A stretch of DNA of 64,000 bases from Paenibacillus solani (GTDB lineage Bacteria > Bacillota > Bacilli > Paenibacillales > Paenibacillaceae): the NCBI RefSeq assembly GCF_001277345.1, contig NZ_LIUT01000006.1, positions 320,245 to 384,244 of the forward strand, read 5' to 3'. Each line of letters starts with the position of its first letter. Position 1 is the first letter of the stretch. The position numbers were made by a program, and so were the translations under genes. Under the pieces are notes generated by a model. The model was not told the DNA's origin. It saw only the letters and a program-made list of their open reading frames with translations, and searched no databases. This document shows positions 62,545 to 64,000 of the stretch, piece after piece.

Positions 62545-63591
62545 ATGATTTGCGACAATTGCAGCACCTTTGAACCGATTGAGGACCAGGGGATCGTTCA
62601 TATGAAGCCTGCTAGTGGTGAGCTTATTCAATTGCTGGAAGTGAATGGCTACGCGATCCAAGAGAACAATGAAGGTTGTGCTGTGAAGTACAGGGTACGG
62701 GCAGAACTTAAATCCATGATTAAGTGTCTGAAACCCCTTCCACTGAAGATTCGTCAGGAGCTCTTCTTCTGTGTTACTGGTGGAGAACCTCCTCACGAAC
62801 GGCTTACGTGGACGCCGATGCGCAGGTTCGAACTGCAAATGGAGCATGACGATATGGTAAGTGTCATCCTGCACAAGCAGTTTACGAGTTACATGCAGCC
62901 CATCGTAGATCCATCCGAGCGGATTGTGGCCTATGAATTTCTGCTTCGCCCGGTAGATTGGGGCATTGCGTTTCAGCCGTATGAGCTGTTTGAGACGGCA
63001 CGCAAAACCGGACTGCATTCATTCCTGGACCGGTCAGCACGCATCAGTGCTATTGAGACGAGTGCTGAGTGGCTTCCTATGGGCATGAAGCGTTTCGTCA
63101 ATTTTCTGCCATCTTCGATATATGATGCGGAAATGTGTCTAAGTCATACCTTTAATACCATCGACAAGCTCCAGCTGGATCCAAAGGATTTCGTATTTGA
63201 GGTTGTGGAGACGGAGAAGATTGAGGATATCAAACATTTGCAATCCATTTTTGAGGTATATCGCAGCCACGGAATATCCGTTGCCATGGACGACGTGGGA
63301 GCAGGCTATTCCACATTGGAGCAGATGGTGAGGCTTAAGCCGGATTATGTAAAGATTGACCGAAGCCTTATCGATCATTGTGATCGGAGTCACGCCCAGC
63401 AGAAACAGCTTGAGATCATCACGAATATGGCTCATGATTTTGGAGCCATGGTATTAGCTGAAGGCATTGAGCGACGAGAGGAGTTTCATTTTTGCCGAGA
63501 TATTGGAATTGAGCTCTCACAAGGGTATTTATTCGGAAAGCCAGCTGAAAGACCTCCGCTTGAACCGCACTCTCGAATAACCTATTCATAG
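62545..63591 (+). CDS. EAL domain c-di-GMP phosphodiesterase-like protein
   Basis: 348 residues. N-terminal region of about 110 residues with CDNC at its start and no membrane helix, then an EAL domain (about 112-340): YEFLLRP in place of EALLR, NFLPSSI, EVVETEKI, MDDVGAGYSTL, VKIDRSLI, AEGIER and LSQGYLFGKP. The Glu of E-x-L is kept and most catalytic positions look complete, so hydrolysis of c-di-GMP is plausible. ATG 62545 follows AAGGAGG. Adjacent to a GGDEF gene. A weak GC-rich hairpin with seven T (62416-62437) lies between the two. Confidence 0.88.
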   Translation: MICDNCSTFEPIEDQGIVHMKPASGELIQLLEVNGYAIQENNEGCAVKYRVRAELKSMIKCLKPLPLKIRQELFFCVTGGEPPHERLTWTPMRRFELQMEHDDMVSVILHKQFTSYMQPIVDPSERIVAYEFLLRPVDWGIAFQPYELFETARKTGLHSFLDRSARISAIETSAEWLPMGMKRFVNFLPSSIYDAEMCLSHTFNTIDKLQLDPKDFVFEVVETEKIEDIKHLQSIFEVYRSHGISVAMDDVGAGYSTLEQMVRLKPDYVKIDRSLIDHCDRSHAQQKQLEIITNMAHDFGAMVLAEGIERREEFHFCRDIGIELSQGYLFGKPAERPPLEPHSRITYS

Positions 63592-63687
63592 CATACATAA
63601 TCGAATCCCTGAGAGTGTGAGGAGCGGCAGAGAAATTCCGTACGTCCGGCTAAAGTCCGACGTTGCAGATGCCTGGTACGAAAAATG

Positions 63688-63737
63688 AAAACGGACCCGC
63701 CAAGGATTTAAGAATGCTTCTTGGGTGGGTCCGTTTT
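63688..63737. terminator. bidirectional terminator after the EAL gene
   Basis: Stem AAACGGACCCGCCAAGG / CTTGGGTGGGTCCGTTT with minor mismatch, 14-nt loop, A run before and T run after; shared by the converging EAL gene and the GH65 gene. Confidence 0.85.
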
Positions 63738-63819
63738 TCCTATAGAGCAAGGGCCGCTGGAATTCTCAATCGGGCTCTTGTTTTTTTATGGAATTCTCTG
63801 ATATAAAGCCATGCTTTTC

Positions 63820-64000
63820 TTATTTTGCAGCTGCCGTTATTTCCCCAAATCCGTCGATACTGAATTCCTTCCCGCTTACATTCAGGAGGGCAGGTGTCTC
63901 TGTTTCATTCACGATGATGGTTTCATTCCCTTTGACGCTTACCTTCAGGCGAGACCCGCGGAACATCACTTTGAAGGAGAAGGAAGACCAATGACCCGGA
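63820..64000 (-). CDS. C-terminal end of a GH65 family glycoside hydrolase/phosphorylase
   Basis: Last 59 residues of a minus-strand protein running off the window end. It reads PGHWSSFSFKVMFRGSRL, then KVSVKGNETIIVN, ending DGFGEITAAAK and TAA at 63822-63820. The HW-x5-F-x-V-x-F/Y-RG-x-x-L pattern matches the C-terminal beta-domain of GH65 maltose/kojibiose/trehalose phosphorylases. The catalytic barrel is outside the window, so substrate is unknown. Confidence 0.7.
   Translation of the reverse strand, partial: PGHWSSFSFKVMFRGSRLKVSVKGNETIIVNETETPALLNVSGKEFSIDGFGEITAAAK

Noticed and set aside
63788..63994. A 68-codon plus-strand frame at the window end
   Set aside because: The minus strand reads as the C-terminus of a GH65 enzyme across the same bases, which explains the open frame.
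1..64000. CRISPR array, prophage, integrase, insertion sequence, tRNA or rRNA
   Set aside because: Looked for evenly spaced repeats, transposase or integrase motifs and tRNA-like folds; none was seen.

Overview
The window looks like a chromosomal segment of a spore-forming Firmicute of the Paenibacillaceae, most likely Paenibacillus. The reasons are strong AGGAGG-type ribosome binding sites, moderate GC, two LplA-type sugar-binding lipoproteins next to YesM/YesN-type two-component systems, AraC regulators with large membrane sensors, a Spo0E-like peptide, a YdjO-type cold-shock gene and a glnQHMP operon in the Bacillus order. No rRNA, tRNA, CRISPR array, phage or insertion sequence was seen.

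Layout. 1-3.2 kb: tail of a probable secondary-metabolite cluster (PLP decarboxylase fragment, carbamoyltransferase, MDR dehydrogenase). 3.5-4.6 kb: DUF4349 lipoprotein, followed by a patch of short palindromic repeats. 4.9-8.7 kb: catabolic operon (atypical SDR, DHDPS-like aldolase, two-subunit L-serine dehydratase). 9-15.4 kb: sugar-uptake locus with an intact binding protein and AraC sensor-regulator, then a decayed histidine kinase, response regulator and permease. 15.5-16.8 kb: mhqP/mhqN-like quinone-stress pair under two palindromic operators. 17-19.2 kb: three small secreted or lipoproteins. 19.5-22.6 kb: glnQHMP glutamine transporter; glnQ appears to start with CTG. 22.8-26.4 kb: acyltransferase, a GH5 glycosidase cut by an in-frame TAG, and a PNPOx-like protein. 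26.5-27.6 kb: cold-shock gene with a terminator-like leader, YdjO, and a 57-residue ORF. 27.8-35.3 kb: complete LplB/YtcP/LplA-type sugar ABC transporter with its own YesM/YesN pair. 35.4-38.3 kb: Fur-box-controlled microprotein, AraC regulator and MATE pump. 38.4-44.5 kb: YuxL-like peptidase, nitroreductase, membrane protein, aldo/keto reductase and 14-TM MFS pump. 44.6-54.1 kb, mostly minus strand: damaged VOC gene, YjcD-like helicase with a zinc tail, ECF sigma/anti-sigma pair, GT39-like protein, GGDEF/HD-GYP protein, a 33-residue microprotein and a DUF5317 membrane protein. 54.3-56 kb: copZ, nfrA and a Spo0E-like peptide. 56-60.4 kb: thiamine-precursor ABC operon under a TPP riboswitch with a clear promoter and terminator. 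60.8-63.6 kb: a GGDEF protein followed by an EAL protein. 63.8-64 kb: C-terminal end of a GH65 glycosidase or phosphorylase.

How it works together. The window is a mosaic of accessory metabolism: polysaccharide and sugar uptake with dedicated surface sensing, amino-acid and thiamine-precursor uptake, redox and quinone detoxification, and c-di-GMP turnover. The most interesting unexplained elements are the DUF5317 / 33-residue microprotein / GGDEF-HD-GYP locus, the Fur-box microprotein, and the zinc module shared by YdjO and the helicase. The eroding 13.2-15.4 kb region shows recent gene loss. Start codons were chosen from visible ribosome binding sites; all functions are assigned from recognised motifs, not from searches.
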